64,000 nucleotides of DNA from Prolixibacter denitrificans (GCF_003014495.1 NZ_PYGC01000002.1:372001-436000), one strand, 5' to 3'. Numbered from the stretch's first letter, positions 36,101 to 45,055 are shown. Made by a program: numbers and translations. The notes: generated by a model not told the origin, from the sequence alone.

Positions 36101-37584
36101 ATAGCTATTTCTGGCGTTTCCGGTATCTCGAGGTAGGATGGATTGTCGGCGCCCCTTGTAATGGTGAAGGCACTATTGGTTTCTGAAGGGGTATTCGCTG
36201 AAAGCAACCGACCAAAGATTACCTGGTTTTCCAAATCGGATGAAATTCTTCCGTTTCCCAGAAACCTCACGTTTCTGTCTTCGTCAGAAACGAAGTCACG
36301 CAAAATCATGTCATACATGTAAGTTGAGTAGGGATAGAGCATCTGTCCACTATCGAATGTTTCACCTTTGTCGGTTGAATAGCGGACGACTCCGGGGCTC
36401 CAGGCTGCAGCGACCTTGTTGGGGGACAGGGATAACAAAGGAAGATTGCCTTTCGGATAGCTGTAATCGGTGTTGAGTGTTTTCACCGAAGAAAAGCTGT
36501 TGCCGTTGTCGTTCGAAGTAATCAGGTACATCGACGAAGCCTTGTTGATAATGTAATCGGGGAATATGATGAAGATATCTTCGTCAAGAGTTGCTATGGT
36601 AATTCTTTGTCCGTTTATGGTGCCGGCTACGTCATCATCGCTGGCAAGCGAAACAGGTGTGGAAAAAGTATCTCCGTTATCCGCTGACCGGGCATAGCGC
36701 AGGTGTGTTTTTTCATCCGAGTCAATGAGCGTCCATATAACGGAGACAGTGGATCCTGATTTTGCAATCAGAGGAGCTCTTCGGTCAGTGGAGATGGATG
36801 CCCGGTGACGGTCATCAGTGTATCCTTCGGCCGGAACTGATAGTTCTGTTTCACTGAAGGTAGCACCCCCGTCGTGGGAAACGGCCATCTTCACATTGCC
36901 ATAGTTGAAGCCATAGTAATAGTAAGCGTACGAGTAAAGTATATAGAGATCATTTCCGTCTGCCAGAAAATCATCGATACCCCAGCTTTCCGGTGCTAAA
37001 AACGGATTGAGCGTTACATCCGCACCGTCATTGGTAGAACTCAAAAGATAGAATTGTGTAGCGCCATTGTTGTTATTGTGCGTTACAAACACATTGTAGA
37101 GTGTCCCGTTGGAGTATTGTACGAACGAGTGATCGACCGAATTGTAAACATCACCTTCGTATACTGGTTTAGGCGTGCTGAATGAGACGCCTCCGTCTGT
37201 CGATGAGGTTAGGTAAAGAACGGCTTTGTCATCTACATTGCCGGCCTGTATCATCACAAACACTTTGTTTCTGTCGATTGCTAAACGTTTAAAGTTGTTG
37301 CTGGTCGCCATGCCTTGCCATGATTCGATGTCGGATGTAAACAGAACTTTCGTTGTTTCCCATGAGACTCCACTATCGGTGGAGCGACGGTAGTTCATGG
37401 TGTAGGTATTATCCGAATTTCTGGTTATCCAGATGGTGTGAATGGTTTCGCCGGAGACGATCATTTCAGGGGCATAAACCGGATTTCCTGATTCGTTTAA
37501 GTCGGTAAGACTAAAGGGAAGTGTTTGAGCAGTCGTCAGTAGACTGATAGTTGCCAGCAACAGAAATAAAATGGAGCGTTTCAT
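33127..37584 (-). CDS. Giant multidomain surface protein with T9SS type A sorting domain
   Basis: With the ATG at 37584 the protein has 1485 residues. Residues 1-20 are a signal peptide (MKRSILFLLLATISLLTTAQ). Regions in order: BNR/sialidase-like propeller repeats (about 25-480; Ser-x-Asp-x-Gly turns such as STDGGVSF, SHDGGATF), a LamG/concanavalin-like domain (about 505-690), a PKD domain (about 715-785, YSWDFGDGETSD), an IPT/APHP-like region (about 790-880), an unassigned part with a Cys-containing helical insert (about 1030-1160), a DUF11/DUF7619-like block (about 1165-1330, SSFDPNEIVGPDGPG), an FN3-like stretch, and a C-terminal sorting domain (about 1410-1485, LFPNPTNGELNLSI). It is a predicted T9SS client. 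Ligand or enzyme activity is not evident. Confidence 0.88.
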   Translation of the reverse strand: MKRSILFLLLATISLLTTAQTLPFSLTDLNESGNPVYAPEMIVSGETIHTIWITRNSDNTYTMNYRRSTDSGVSWETTKVLFTSDIESWQGMATSNNFKRLAIDRNKVFVMIQAGNVDDKAVLYLTSSTDGGVSFSTPKPVYEGDVYNSVDHSFVQYSNGTLYNVFVTHNNNNGATQFYLLSSTNDGADVTLNPFLAPESWGIDDFLADGNDLYILYSYAYYYYGFNYGNVKMAVSHDGGATFSETELSVPAEGYTDDRHRASISTDRRAPLIAKSGSTVSVIWTLIDSDEKTHLRYARSADNGDTFSTPVSLASDDDVAGTINGQRITIATLDEDIFIIFPDYIINKASSMYLITSNDNGNSFSSVKTLNTDYSYPKGNLPLLSLSPNKVAAAWSPGVVRYSTDKGETFDSGQMLYPYSTYMYDMILRDFVSDEDRNVRFLGNGRISSDLENQVIFGRLLSANTPSETNSAFTITRGADNPSYLEIPETPEIAIDSAITIEFWTRIDITTEGSSSFILFEKLDSHAGSADRQFEIEVMRDYNTANNPKLRGTLITDKGTFVIEAKTDLYDDKWHHIGYSYDARAGLKNYKLFVDGKEVASKTVTGKIEPEPGVYIFGPYYLSNPLGLGLDEIRIWEKGFNQEEMAEKATHIMTGTEDKLLVYINCNESLKDLTGHGADGFNLVTGEFTAASPQPPVVAFEAYKNIQTVSFNQKSENATQYSWDFGDGETSDLANPTHEYSGPGEYNVTLTASNNGTSFSATKTITIEGIARIEDDVAGNTGYATVKIYGGGLTDNSTFKITMGGEEVVAEEISLYQPGVLIGTLDLHEKAVGKWDVVVQSASGTVTIPEGFTVVEGEEASPWVEVQGRGRILFNMWQTYTIRYGNDSNVDAMGVPLFLVVPWDTEVELIDFTISFNGYAESNGEEIPAELLQPFYETDQVMGEEFHAKVYPFYVPIIPANSSNEVHIRLKSPSDIRVLAWVSEPFFGSPMDEEIQDCLLRAQAGAVANGLVNLAASALPGAGCVKDVVTTYIWNPLDFSKPKADEKPTWGSMIWNYAKTVASCAVDFVPAAKAYELAIGVFQFGADIYDNYQKDQECRKLAKQSKNDRGITAVSSFDPNEIVGPDGPGAEKYIAETQRFPYTIYFENKSSASAPAHIVTVTDTLDLARFRASDFTFGSFGFGDTIITPNTQETYSFSSDVELNSNLLLRVTGKVDTLTGVISWQFASLDPLTMDIHEDPQVGFLPPNVTSPEGEGFVSFTVGVHEPGANGTTYENQATIVFDANEPIKTNVWHNTVDVIAPESQVEQLDAETGPTTFTVTWSGTDNAAGIEYYDIYVKVNDEDPVLWLVHTKETSAEFVGEVGDVYKFYSVATDNVGNTEEASTTYDAETLVTSSDELISLNESWTLFPNPTNGELNLSINDMEGELILLEIYSATGNKVFERQISIHGCQQNEHINLNRYPSGIYIARLTVGNEITQKSIILK

Positions 37585-37963
37585 GTATACCGGACGTTTT
37601 CGGGGCATTGTTAGAAAAGACATTTCGACAGGTTTAGGTTATGAATTTGATTTTTGGTTGGTGTCCTTTCTCCCAGGCATGAAGGGTTTAAAGGAATCAA
37701 ATGGGCGATTGACACATTGTTTACACGAAAGAAGAGAGAAGCACCTTTATAAATTTACAATGGAAGTCCCCTTTGATAATTTTCATATTGTACAATCGGG
37801 CATTCAAATCGTAAAAAATTCAGGATGTATTGCTTGTGCGGGAAGACTTTTAGGAAATAAAAAATCCCGGTCAGAGCAAAGTGCCCCTGACCAGGATTCC
37901 TGAAATGAATGATATAATCTGCTTTATTAACCTACTGTCGATTGTTTTGGATATAGTGGAAAA
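37585..37963. other. Intergenic region between the cargo gene and kduD
   Basis: This 379-bp stretch holds the upstream region of the cargo gene (no clear TAnnTTTG on the minus strand) and the kduD terminator. A 110-residue plus-strand frame across it has no recognisable features and overlaps both, so it is not called. Confidence 0.5.
37857..37898 (-). terminator. Terminator of the kdu operon
   Basis: AATCCCGGTCAG and CTGACCAGGATT form an 11-12 bp stem with one mismatch. On the minus strand a T-rich tract follows. Confidence 0.85.
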
Positions 37964-38752
37964 CTATTCATTCGAGGGCTTGCCGATGGTAGCCAGAATT
38001 CCGCCATCGACGTAAACTACTTGCCCGTTTACAAAATCGGATGCTTTGGATGCCAGAAAAATGGTGGTTCCAGCCAAATCTTCCGGATCGCCCCATCGTC
38101 CGGCCGGTGTACGACCAACAATGAAATCGTTGAACGGATGTCCGTTTACGCGAATAGGAGCAGTCTGCTCGGTTGCAAAATAGCCGGGGCCGATGCCGTT
38201 CACCTGGATATCATATTTGGCCCATTCAGTGGCCATGTTCCGGGTCAGCATTTTCAGTCCGCCTTTGGCTGCGGCGTAGGCACCAACGGTATCGCGGCCT
38301 AATTCGCTCATCATCGAGCAGATGTTGATGATTTTGCCGCCTGCATTTCTTTTCAGCAAGCGCTTTACCACATTGCGTCCCATGATAAACGGAGCTACCA
38401 AATCGATATCTACAACGGTGCGGAATTCTTCCACATCCATTTCAGTCATCGGAACACGCTTAATGATTCCGGCGTTGTTGACCAGTATATCAATGGGGCC
38501 AACCTCTTTTTCAATGGCATCAAGATTTTTGATGACTTCTTCTTCTTTGGTTACATCGAAGAGATAGCCTTTTACCTGGATACCGTCTTCAGCGTAAGCG
38601 GCGAGTGCCTTTTCCATCTTATCTGGGGTGTGGCCGTTAATGACCAGAGTTGCTCCCGCCTGTGCCAGCGCTTTGGCCATCGCCATCCCCAAACCATGAG
38701 TGGCACCGGTTACCAGCGCTACTTTGCCATTTAAGTCAAATAAGTTCATCAT
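37964..38752 (-). CDS. kduD: 2-deoxy-D-gluconate 3-dehydrogenase / DKI reductase (SDR)
   Basis: KduD reduces 2,5-diketo-3-deoxygluconate to 2-keto-3-deoxygluconate in pectin and uronate breakdown. It is a 262-residue classical SDR: GATHGLGMA near 16-24, NNAG near 90-93, catalytic Ser in INICSMMSEL, and YAAAKGG with Tyr and Lys. The start follows kduI by 3 bp (ATGATG, and the second ATG at 38749 is equally possible), implying translational coupling. It is last in the LacI-GH88/105-kduI-kduD operon. Confidence 0.93.
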   Translation of the reverse strand: MMNLFDLNGKVALVTGATHGLGMAMAKALAQAGATLVINGHTPDKMEKALAAYAEDGIQVKGYLFDVTKEEEVIKNLDAIEKEVGPIDILVNNAGIIKRVPMTEMDVEEFRTVVDIDLVAPFIMGRNVVKRLLKRNAGGKIINICSMMSELGRDTVGAYAAAKGGLKMLTRNMATEWAKYDIQVNGIGPGYFATEQTAPIRVNGHPFNDFIVGRTPAGRWGDPEDLAGTTIFLASKASDFVNGQVVYVDGGILATIGKPSNE

Positions 38753-38755
38753 GGT

Positions 38756-39598
38756 TTATCGCAGTTCATCGGGTTGACTAAAATCCATATCGCTGTAATC
38801 GAGGTTTTCACCCGACATACCCCAGATGAAGGAGTAGTTGGAGGTTCCGGCACCGCTGTGAATCGACCACGAGGGAGACAAAACAGCTTGCTCATTGTGC
38901 ATCCAGATGTGGCGGGTTTCCTTCGGCTTGCCCATGAAGTGGCAAACGCTTTGTCCTTCCGGTACATTAAAATAGAAGTACGCTTCCATTCTCCGATCGT
39001 GGGTGTGCGCAGGCATGGTGTTCCAAACGCTTCCGGGCTGCAGTTCTGTCAATCCCATCTGCAATTGACAAGTCTGAACGATTCCATTAATGATGAGCTG
39101 GTTGACTTTTCGCGCATTTGATGATTCGAGCGCTCCGAGTTCCAGCACATTGGCATCGGCCATGGTAACCAGTTTATTCGGGTAGCTAGTGTGCGCAGGA
39201 GCGGAGTTGATATAATAGTGGGCCGGCTTGCTGACATCCACACTTTCGAACTTTACTTTTTTCGTTCCTCTACCAAGATAAAGTGCCTCTTTGAAGTTGA
39301 GCTCATAAGTCTCACCGTCGGCGGTAATTTTCCCTTTTCCACCCACGTTGATGATTCCCATTTCTCTTCTTTCCAGGAAATAATCGGCTTTCAATGGTTC
39401 GATGCTCTCCAGTTCGAGTGCTTTGCTTTTCGGAATTGCACCTCCAACCATGTACCGATCGATGAACGAGTAGATGAAATGAATCTTGTCGTCATTCATC
39501 AGGTTGTCGACTAAGAATTCTTTGCGCAGACGCTCGGTATCGTAGCGTTTGGCGTCATCCGGGTGGACGTTGTGTCTCTTTTCGTATGTGGTAGTCAT
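38756..39598 (-). CDS. kduI: 5-dehydro-4-deoxy-D-glucuronate isomerase
   Basis: KduI isomerises the linear form of the 4,5-unsaturated uronate to 2,5-diketo-3-deoxygluconate, the substrate of KduD. The 280-residue cupin contains metal ligands in [16 protein letters not shown] (two His and Glu, about 193-208) and the [18 protein letters not shown] block near the C-terminus. Both are signatures of the family. It lies 24 bp downstream of the GH88/105 gene and 3 bp upstream of kduD. Confidence 0.96.
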   Translation of the reverse strand: MTTTYEKRHNVHPDDAKRYDTERLRKEFLVDNLMNDDKIHFIYSFIDRYMVGGAIPKSKALELESIEPLKADYFLERREMGIINVGGKGKITADGETYELNFKEALYLGRGTKKVKFESVDVSKPAHYYINSAPAHTSYPNKLVTMADANVLELGALESSNARKVNQLIINGIVQTCQLQMGLTELQPGSVWNTMPAHTHDRRMEAYFYFNVPEGQSVCHFMGKPKETRHIWMHNEQAVLSPSWSIHSGAGTSNYSFIWGMSGENLDYSDMDFSQPDELR

Positions 39599-39622
39599 AT
39601 CTATTTGATTTTTAATGAATCA

Positions 39623-40774
39623 CTATTTTAATATTCGGTATATTTCACTTCCTGCGAGCAAAAATCCACCAACTCCATAAACTTCCGTCATGTCACTGGT
39701 TACCTGTTTAGGATCGGCGCCAATGGGTTGCACCCAACCCAGTTTCCCGTCAGGATGAACGGCGCGGACGAGTGCCTGCCAACCTTTCTGCACAACCGGC
39801 AGGTAAGTTTCTTTATCAAGCAGGCCGTTGGTGATTCCCCAGGCCAGGCCATACACGTAAAACGCGGTAGCACTGGTTTCCGGAGCCGGGTATGATTTCG
39901 GGTCAAGTAGGCTGGCATGCCAGTATCCTGAAGAGTCTTGTAGTGTCGCCAGTTTAGCCGCCATTTTCTTGAAGATATCTTCGAAATAGGGGCGTTCCTT
40001 GTAGTTGTCAGGTAGCTCCGTCATGATGATGGCCAAGCCTGCAAATACCCATCCGTTGCCTCGTCCCCAGAATATCTTTTGGCCATTGGCTTCCTTCATA
40101 TTGAAATACCGGTCATCGCGATAAAACAAATTTTCATTCGTATCGAAGAGGTAATCGGTGGTGGCTTTATATTCTTTGAACATGAAATTCAGGTATTTCT
40201 TCTTTCCGGTTACGTTAGCCAGCGTCGCCCAAACAGTGGGTCCCATAAACAAGGCATCGCACCACGACCAGCGGTCGGTACAATTATTCCCTTTCTCATA
40301 CGAGAAATTCTTTATGCTGGCATCCGACGGATTTTTCATGATCCAGTCCAACCTTTTCTTTGTTGGTTTCAGCATTTTTTTCTCGTGGTACTTTCGGTAC
40401 ATCTCGAGGTACATGAGTCCTACCACATGGTCGTCGGCATGATAAATCCGTTTACCCAGTTGCCAGTTAGTCTTTTCGCCAATGTTGTAAAGCCAATTGT
40501 AGTATTCAGGCGATTTGGCAATTTTTGCCCACTCGACCATTCCTTTGTAGAGAGCGCTATTCGTCCAGTCGGTGAGCTGGTGTTGAAGCGGGGTTTTGAG
40601 TTGCCAGTCGGCTACCTTTTCCATCGCCCTATATACATCCGGACGCGTGAGTTCTCCGGATAATGGTGCGGTGGTTTGCGCACGACTTACCGAAACGATT
40701 GGCAACAGAACTATCGCAACCAGTACTTTTGTGAGGCGACTGTATTTTATTTTTATGCAATCGATTGTCTTCAT
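39623..40774 (-). CDS. GH88/GH105 unsaturated glucuronyl/rhamnogalacturonyl hydrolase
   Basis: Members of this (alpha/alpha)6-barrel family remove the unsaturated uronic acid left at chain ends by polysaccharide lyases. The 383-residue protein has an exported N-terminus (hydrophobic LVAIVLLPIVSVSRAQ near 16-31). The WSWCDALFMGPTVWA block near 170 holds the likely catalytic Asp. The ATG at 40774 is preferred to a TTG two codons upstream. It sits 9 bp after the LacI-type regulator and before kduI, which takes its product. Substrate (pectin or rhamnogalacturonan) is inferred from this pairing. Confidence 0.9.
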   Translation of the reverse strand: MKTIDCIKIKYSRLTKVLVAIVLLPIVSVSRAQTTAPLSGELTRPDVYRAMEKVADWQLKTPLQHQLTDWTNSALYKGMVEWAKIAKSPEYYNWLYNIGEKTNWQLGKRIYHADDHVVGLMYLEMYRKYHEKKMLKPTKKRLDWIMKNPSDASIKNFSYEKGNNCTDRWSWCDALFMGPTVWATLANVTGKKKYLNFMFKEYKATTDYLFDTNENLFYRDDRYFNMKEANGQKIFWGRGNGWVFAGLAIIMTELPDNYKERPYFEDIFKKMAAKLATLQDSSGYWHASLLDPKSYPAPETSATAFYVYGLAWGITNGLLDKETYLPVVQKGWQALVRAVHPDGKLGWVQPIGADPKQVTSDMTEVYGVGGFLLAGSEIYRILK

Positions 40775-40783
40775 CGGCAAATT

Positions 40784-41809
40784 TTATTTCATGGTTGATT
40801 TTCGGATGACTAGTTTGGGTTGAATGTATTGTTGTTTAGCGCTTTTTTCAGCGTCTCCGGAGTCGATAATCCGGAACAGCATTTCGGCCGCGCTTTGTCC
40901 CATCTCTTCGGCTGACTGGTCGACAGAGGTCATAGCTGGTTCCATGAATTCGGTGAAGGGCTCGTTAGCGAAACCCGCCACAGCTACCTCTTCCGGGATA
41001 CGAATTCCTGTTTTTTTCATGAAGAGAATCGCGCCTAGTGCAGAGTAGTCACTGCAGGAGAAAAGTCCGTCAGGACGATTTTGAACCGACTGACCAAAGA
41101 TTTTCTCAACGAAAGCAGCCCCTTCTTCACGCGTAAGCGCTTGCTCAGCCATCCATCCCGGATTCACCGAAAGGTTATTTTTTTCCAGGGCGTCCGTAAA
41201 ACCTCTTTTTCTTTCCCGGTAGTTATTCAAATAGTCAGGACCGCCCATGAAAGCAATCTTTCGACAACCTTGCCGGATGAGGTGTTCTGTTGCCTGAAAG
41301 GCTCCGGCATAATCGTCGAGTACGACCCGGTAGTTGTTCTCTTCTTCAAGTACGCGGTCAAAAAAGACGATGGGAATATCTCGCTTTAACACCTCCCGAA
41401 TGTGTTCGTATTGCCTGGTTTCTGCCGAAAGTGACATGATAAATCCGTCAACCGGAATGCGTAAGAAAGCTTCCAGTCCGGCTTTTTCATTTTCCAGACT
41501 TTCATGCGACTGGAATATCACCACGTTTCGCTTGGCAGCACTGCTAACCGCTTCAATTCCGGCAATCGCATTCGAAAAGAAATGCCGGCTGATGCGGGGC
41601 ACCAACACACCAATGGTGTTGCTACGACCTTTGCGCAGGTTCGAAGCATTGCTGTTGGGCTGGTAGTTCCATTTGGCCGCCAGTTCGGTCACGTCCTTCC
41701 GGGTTTTCTCGCTGATGCGGGGATTGTCCTGCAGTGCTCTCGAAACAGTAGAGGAAGATAATCCCAGCTCTTTGGCCAAGTCGTGTATGGTGATGCGCGG
41801 ATTTTTCAC
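40784..41809 (-). CDS. LacI family transcriptional regulator of the kdu operon
   Basis: This 341-residue regulator starts with a GTG. It has an N-terminal helix-turn-helix (ITIHDLAKELGLSSSTVSRALQD, residues 5-27), a hinge helix (NASNLRKGRSNTIGVLVP) and a periplasmic-binding-protein-like sensor domain (about 60-340). It is the first gene of the uronate operon and very likely its repressor. The inducer is probably a uronate catabolite such as KDG, an inference from the neighbours. A LacI-type palindrome lies 30 bp upstream. Confidence 0.93.
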   Translation of the reverse strand: MKNPRITIHDLAKELGLSSSTVSRALQDNPRISEKTRKDVTELAAKWNYQPNSNASNLRKGRSNTIGVLVPRISRHFFSNAIAGIEAVSSAAKRNVVIFQSHESLENEKAGLEAFLRIPVDGFIMSLSAETRQYEHIREVLKRDIPIVFFDRVLEEENNYRVVLDDYAGAFQATEHLIRQGCRKIAFMGGPDYLNNYRERKRGFTDALEKNNLSVNPGWMAEQALTREEGAAFVEKIFGQSVQNRPDGLFSCSDYSALGAILFMKKTGIRIPEEVAVAGFANEPFTEFMEPAMTSVDQSAEEMGQSAAEMLFRIIDSGDAEKSAKQQYIQPKLVIRKSTMK

Positions 41810-41813
41810 CTTA

Positions 41814-41857
41814 CAATATTAAGCAATGTAAAAAAGTTGTGCAACCGATTGCGCAAT
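41814..41857 (-). promoter_or_regulatory. LacI-type operator overlapping a promoter of the kdu operon
   Basis: GTGCAACCGATTGCGC (41839-41854) is an imperfect palindrome around CG, of the form seen for LacI-family operators. It also contains two TTGYGCAA boxes (41838-41845, 41850-41857). On the minus strand TTG (41844-41842), 20 bp and TAATATTG (41821-41814) make a one-mismatch promoter whose -33 the operator covers. The transcript would be nearly leaderless, which weakens the promoter call. Confidence 0.5.
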
Positions 41858-41925
41858 CAATTTTCAACAATTGAGCGAATGGTTCATGGGATTGTATATT
41901 ATGTTGTTATGGGAAGGAGAGGAGA

Positions 41926-41966
41926 AAATAAAAACGGCCATCCCGAAAAGTACGGAAAGGCCGTTT
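41926..41966 (-). terminator. Terminator after metG
   Basis: AAACGGCC (41932-41939) and GGCCGTTT (41959-41966) form the stem. On the minus strand it ends in a T-rich tract. Confidence 0.75.
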
Positions 41967-41987
41967 GAATTATTTTATTACAGATGA

Positions 41988-44021
41988 TTACCTGATTTCG
42001 CCACCGTTTTTAATGGCTTTGTCGGGTGAAACGAATGCCAGGGTTCCGTCCGGATTTTCAGCCATCAGGATCATTCCTTGTGACTCTATACCGCGGAGGT
42101 TTTTGGGTGCCAGGTTCACCAAAATGGAAACCTGCTTACCGATGATCTCTTCCGGCGTGTAGTATTCGGCAATACCCGAAACCACGATTCGTTTGTCGAT
42201 TCCGGTATCGATTTTCAGTTTCAGCAGTTTCTTGGTTTTGGCTACTTTCTCGGCTTCAATGATGGTACCGACGCGGATATCCAGTTTCGCGAAATCGTCA
42301 AATTCGATGTTCTCTTTCGCTGGTTTGGCTTCGGCAGCTTCCAGTTCGTTGGCTTTTTTCGTTGCCAGCAACTTGTCAACTTGTGCCTGAATGGTCGCAT
42401 CTTCGATTTTCTCGAAAAGCAGTTCCGGCTTGTTAACCTTGTGACCGGCCGCTATCAAATCGGTACGTCCCAGATTTTCCCAACTGAGTTTTTCCAGGTT
42501 CATGAAACCGCGCAGTTTATCCATGCTGAAAGGCAGGAAGGGCTCAAAAACGATGGTGAGATTGGCCGTAATCTGCAGACACACATTCATGATGGTTTTT
42601 ACCCGCTCCGGATCGGTTTTTACGACCTTCCAGGGCTCCATATCGGCGAGGTATTTGTTCCCCAAACGGGCCATGTCCATTGCACCTTTCAGGGCTTCCC
42701 GGAAACGGTAATTATCGAGCGATTTCTCCACGTCATTTCTCAGCTTGCTGATGTCAGCCAGCGTTTCGCTATCATACGCTTCCAAAGCACCGGCAGCTGG
42801 CGTTTCGCCTTCGTAATATTTATTTGTCAGTACCAGTACACGGTTCACAAAGTTTCCAAGAATGGCAACCAACTCGCTGTTGTTCCGCGTTTGGAAATCT
42901 TTCCAGGTAAAGTCGTTATCCTTTGTTTCCGGGGCGTTGGCTGTGAGCACATATTTCAGCACATCTTCCTTACCGGGAAATTCTTCGAGGTATTCGTGCA
43001 ACCAAACGGCCCAGTTCCGTGAAGTCGAAATTTTATCGCCTTCCAGGTTCAAAAACTCGTTGGCCGGAACATTATCGGGCAGAATATAACTTCCCTCAGC
43101 TTTCAGTATTGACGGGAAAATGATGCAGTGGAAAACGATATTGTCTTTTCCAATGAAGTGGACCATCTTCGTTTCTGGATCTTTCCAGTATTTTTCCCAG
43201 TCGGGGGTCAACTCTTTTGTTGCGGAGATGTACCCAATAGGGGCATCGAACCAAACGTAAAGCACTTTGCCTTCGGCACCTTCTACCGGGACCGGAACTC
43301 CCCAACTCAGGTCGCGGGTAACCGCACGGGGATTTAGTCCGCCGTCCAACCACGATTTGCACTGACCATATACGTTTGGCTTCCACTCTTTGTGTTGCTC
43401 CAGAATCCATTCACGCAACCAGGGTTCATACTTGTCCAGCGGAAGGAACCAGTGTTTGGTTTCTTTCAAGACCGGTTTGTTTCCACTCAGTACTGATTTT
43501 GGGTCGATCAGGTCGGTTGCGTTAAGCGATGAACCACAACTTTCGCATTGATCACCGTAAGCCTTTTCGTAATTACATTTCGGGCAGGTTCCTGTGATGT
43601 ACCTGTCGGCCAAGAATTGTTTGGCTTCCTCGTCGTAGAATTGCTCCGATGTTTGCTCGATAAATTCACCTTTGTCGTAGAGGGTTCTGAAAATCTCTGA
43701 TGCCGTTTCGTAGTGAATTTTCGCGCTGGTGCGGGAATAAACATCAAAGGAAATACCGAATTTGGCAAATGATTCCTTGATGATGCCGTGATATTTATCG
43801 ACGATATCCTGAGGGGTAACGCCTTCTTTTTTTGCTTTCAGGGTAATGGGAACGCCATGCTCATCCGAGCCGCCAATGAATGCCACTTCTTCTCCTTTGA
43901 GACGCAGGTAACGGGCATAAATGTCGGCCGGAACATATACGCCGGCCAGGTGACCGATGTGAACCGGACCATTGGCATAGGGTAATGCCGAGGTGATAAG
44001 CGTTCGTTTGTAATGACTCAT
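41988..44021 (-). CDS. metG: Methionyl-tRNA synthetase with C-terminal tRNA-binding domain
   Basis: MetRS is a class I synthetase. I start it at the ATG at 44021 ([25 protein letters not shown]), because the longer frame would begin beyond the -7 element. The 677 residues include the HIGH motif (HIGH near 23), a zinc knuckle (CPKC...CESC near 145-161), a KMSKS-type KISTS, and an EMAP/Trbp111-like C-terminal domain (about 570-677, [18 protein letters not shown]). It is monocistronic. Confidence 0.97.
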   Translation of the reverse strand: MSHYKRTLITSALPYANGPVHIGHLAGVYVPADIYARYLRLKGEEVAFIGGSDEHGVPITLKAKKEGVTPQDIVDKYHGIIKESFAKFGISFDVYSRTSAKIHYETASEIFRTLYDKGEFIEQTSEQFYDEEAKQFLADRYITGTCPKCNYEKAYGDQCESCGSSLNATDLIDPKSVLSGNKPVLKETKHWFLPLDKYEPWLREWILEQHKEWKPNVYGQCKSWLDGGLNPRAVTRDLSWGVPVPVEGAEGKVLYVWFDAPIGYISATKELTPDWEKYWKDPETKMVHFIGKDNIVFHCIIFPSILKAEGSYILPDNVPANEFLNLEGDKISTSRNWAVWLHEYLEEFPGKEDVLKYVLTANAPETKDNDFTWKDFQTRNNSELVAILGNFVNRVLVLTNKYYEGETPAAGALEAYDSETLADISKLRNDVEKSLDNYRFREALKGAMDMARLGNKYLADMEPWKVVKTDPERVKTIMNVCLQITANLTIVFEPFLPFSMDKLRGFMNLEKLSWENLGRTDLIAAGHKVNKPELLFEKIEDATIQAQVDKLLATKKANELEAAEAKPAKENIEFDDFAKLDIRVGTIIEAEKVAKTKKLLKLKIDTGIDKRIVVSGIAEYYTPEEIIGKQVSILVNLAPKNLRGIESQGMILMAENPDGTLAFVSPDKAIKNGGEIR

Positions 44022-44065
44022 GTTGTTTGAAATATCGTTGATGAATGATTTTTCGTATTGAAGCA

Positions 44066-44094
44066 CAAAGATAATCAATGCCTACGGAATGCAA
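44066..44094 (-). promoter_or_regulatory. Promoter of metG
   Basis: On the minus strand it reads TTG (44094-44092), an 18-bp spacer and TATCTTTG (44073-44066), 45 bp upstream of the chosen ATG. Confidence 0.55.
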
Positions 44095-44209
44095 CGGGGT
44101 TTGCAATGGAAATTCAGGCTACGAAAAGAGAGATTGGCTTTTGTTTCATATTCATGCTTACTGCGCGACTCCTTCACTTTTATTATCTTGGTGTAAATTT
44201 TCCCCAGGA

Positions 44210-45019
44210 ATGCAAAAGCTGAAACAAACTCTTTACCGGATAATTTTTGGAACTGATACACCGGCAGGTCGTGGTTTCGATGTGATATTACTTTGGGCCA
44301 TCCTGCTCAGTGTTTTGACGGTTGTACTCGAGAGTGTCAAATCATTTCGGGTTGCCTATCCCGGAACCTTCCAGTTTTTAGAGTGGTTTTTCACCATCCT
44401 CTTTACGGTGGAATATTTTTTACGGATTTTGACGCATCCACGTCCGTGGAAGTACATTACCAGTTTCTTCGGGATTATTGACCTGATGTCTATTTTGCCT
44501 ACTTACATCGGGTTGTTCTTCTTGCGGTCTCATTTCCTGTTAACGGTTCGGGCGTTTCGCTTGCTGCGAATTTTCAGGATACTAAAACTGGGAAGGTACA
44601 TGCATGAATCGCAGGTCTTGATTTCGGCCCTGAAAAAGAGCATGTACAAAATAGTGGTCTTCTTTGGTGTGGTATTAACGCTGGTTTTATTTCTGGGAAC
44701 GCTAATGTACCTGGTCGAAAGCGAACAAAACGGTTTCACTTCCATCCCGCAAAGTATTTATTGGGCGATTGTGACCATTACAACGGTTGGCTACGGTGAT
44801 ATTGCGCCGGTGACCGTGTTGGGAAAATTTATTTCTTCGGTGGCAATGCTCATCGGTTATTCCATCATAGCTGTTCCTACCGGGATACTCACGGTAGAAA
44901 TAAGCGATGCCGTAAAAAGTTCGAAGCAGGAAAGGCAGTTAGTTTGCCCTTCGTGTAGCTACCACGAACCGGACCAGGAGGCCCGGTTTTGTAAAAAATG
45001 CGGATCGGAACTGGAATAA
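44210..45019 (+). CDS. Voltage-gated potassium channel with C-terminal zinc ribbon
   Basis: The 269-residue protein has six membrane helices. S4 is arginine-rich (RAFRLLRIFRILKLGRY, near 115-131). The pore has the selectivity filter TTVGYGD near 190-196 between S5 and S6. After S6 a short tail ends in two CxxC pairs (CPSCSYHEPDQEARFCKKCG, about 246-265), a zinc-ribbon module not part of the usual Kv channel. A start at the ATG at 44210 with an adjacent AGGA is chosen. An in-frame extension of 44 codons upstream has no membrane or channel features. It acts in the inner membrane. Confidence 0.92.
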   Translation: MQKLKQTLYRIIFGTDTPAGRGFDVILLWAILLSVLTVVLESVKSFRVAYPGTFQFLEWFFTILFTVEYFLRILTHPRPWKYITSFFGIIDLMSILPTYIGLFFLRSHFLLTVRAFRLLRIFRILKLGRYMHESQVLISALKKSMYKIVVFFGVVLTLVLFLGTLMYLVESEQNGFTSIPQSIYWAIVTITTVGYGDIAPVTVLGKFISSVAMLIGYSIIAVPTGILTVEISDAVKSSKQERQLVCPSCSYHEPDQEARFCKKCGSELE

Positions 45020-45048
45020 AAGCAAAATGCCGGTGGGGTACCGGCATT
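45019..45048 (-). terminator. Hairpin between the channel and CBM48 genes
   Basis: ATGCCGGT (45027-45034) and ACCGGCAT (45040-45047) form a perfect 8-bp stem. The minus strand continues TTTTGCTTTT, so it probably terminates the CBM48 gene. Confidence 0.7.
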
Positions 45049-45055
45049 ACTCATC

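Noticed and set aside
37571-37903. 110-residue plus-strand frame upstream of the T9SS cargo
   Set aside because: It overlaps the start of the cargo gene and the kdu terminator antisense, and has no recognisable sequence features.
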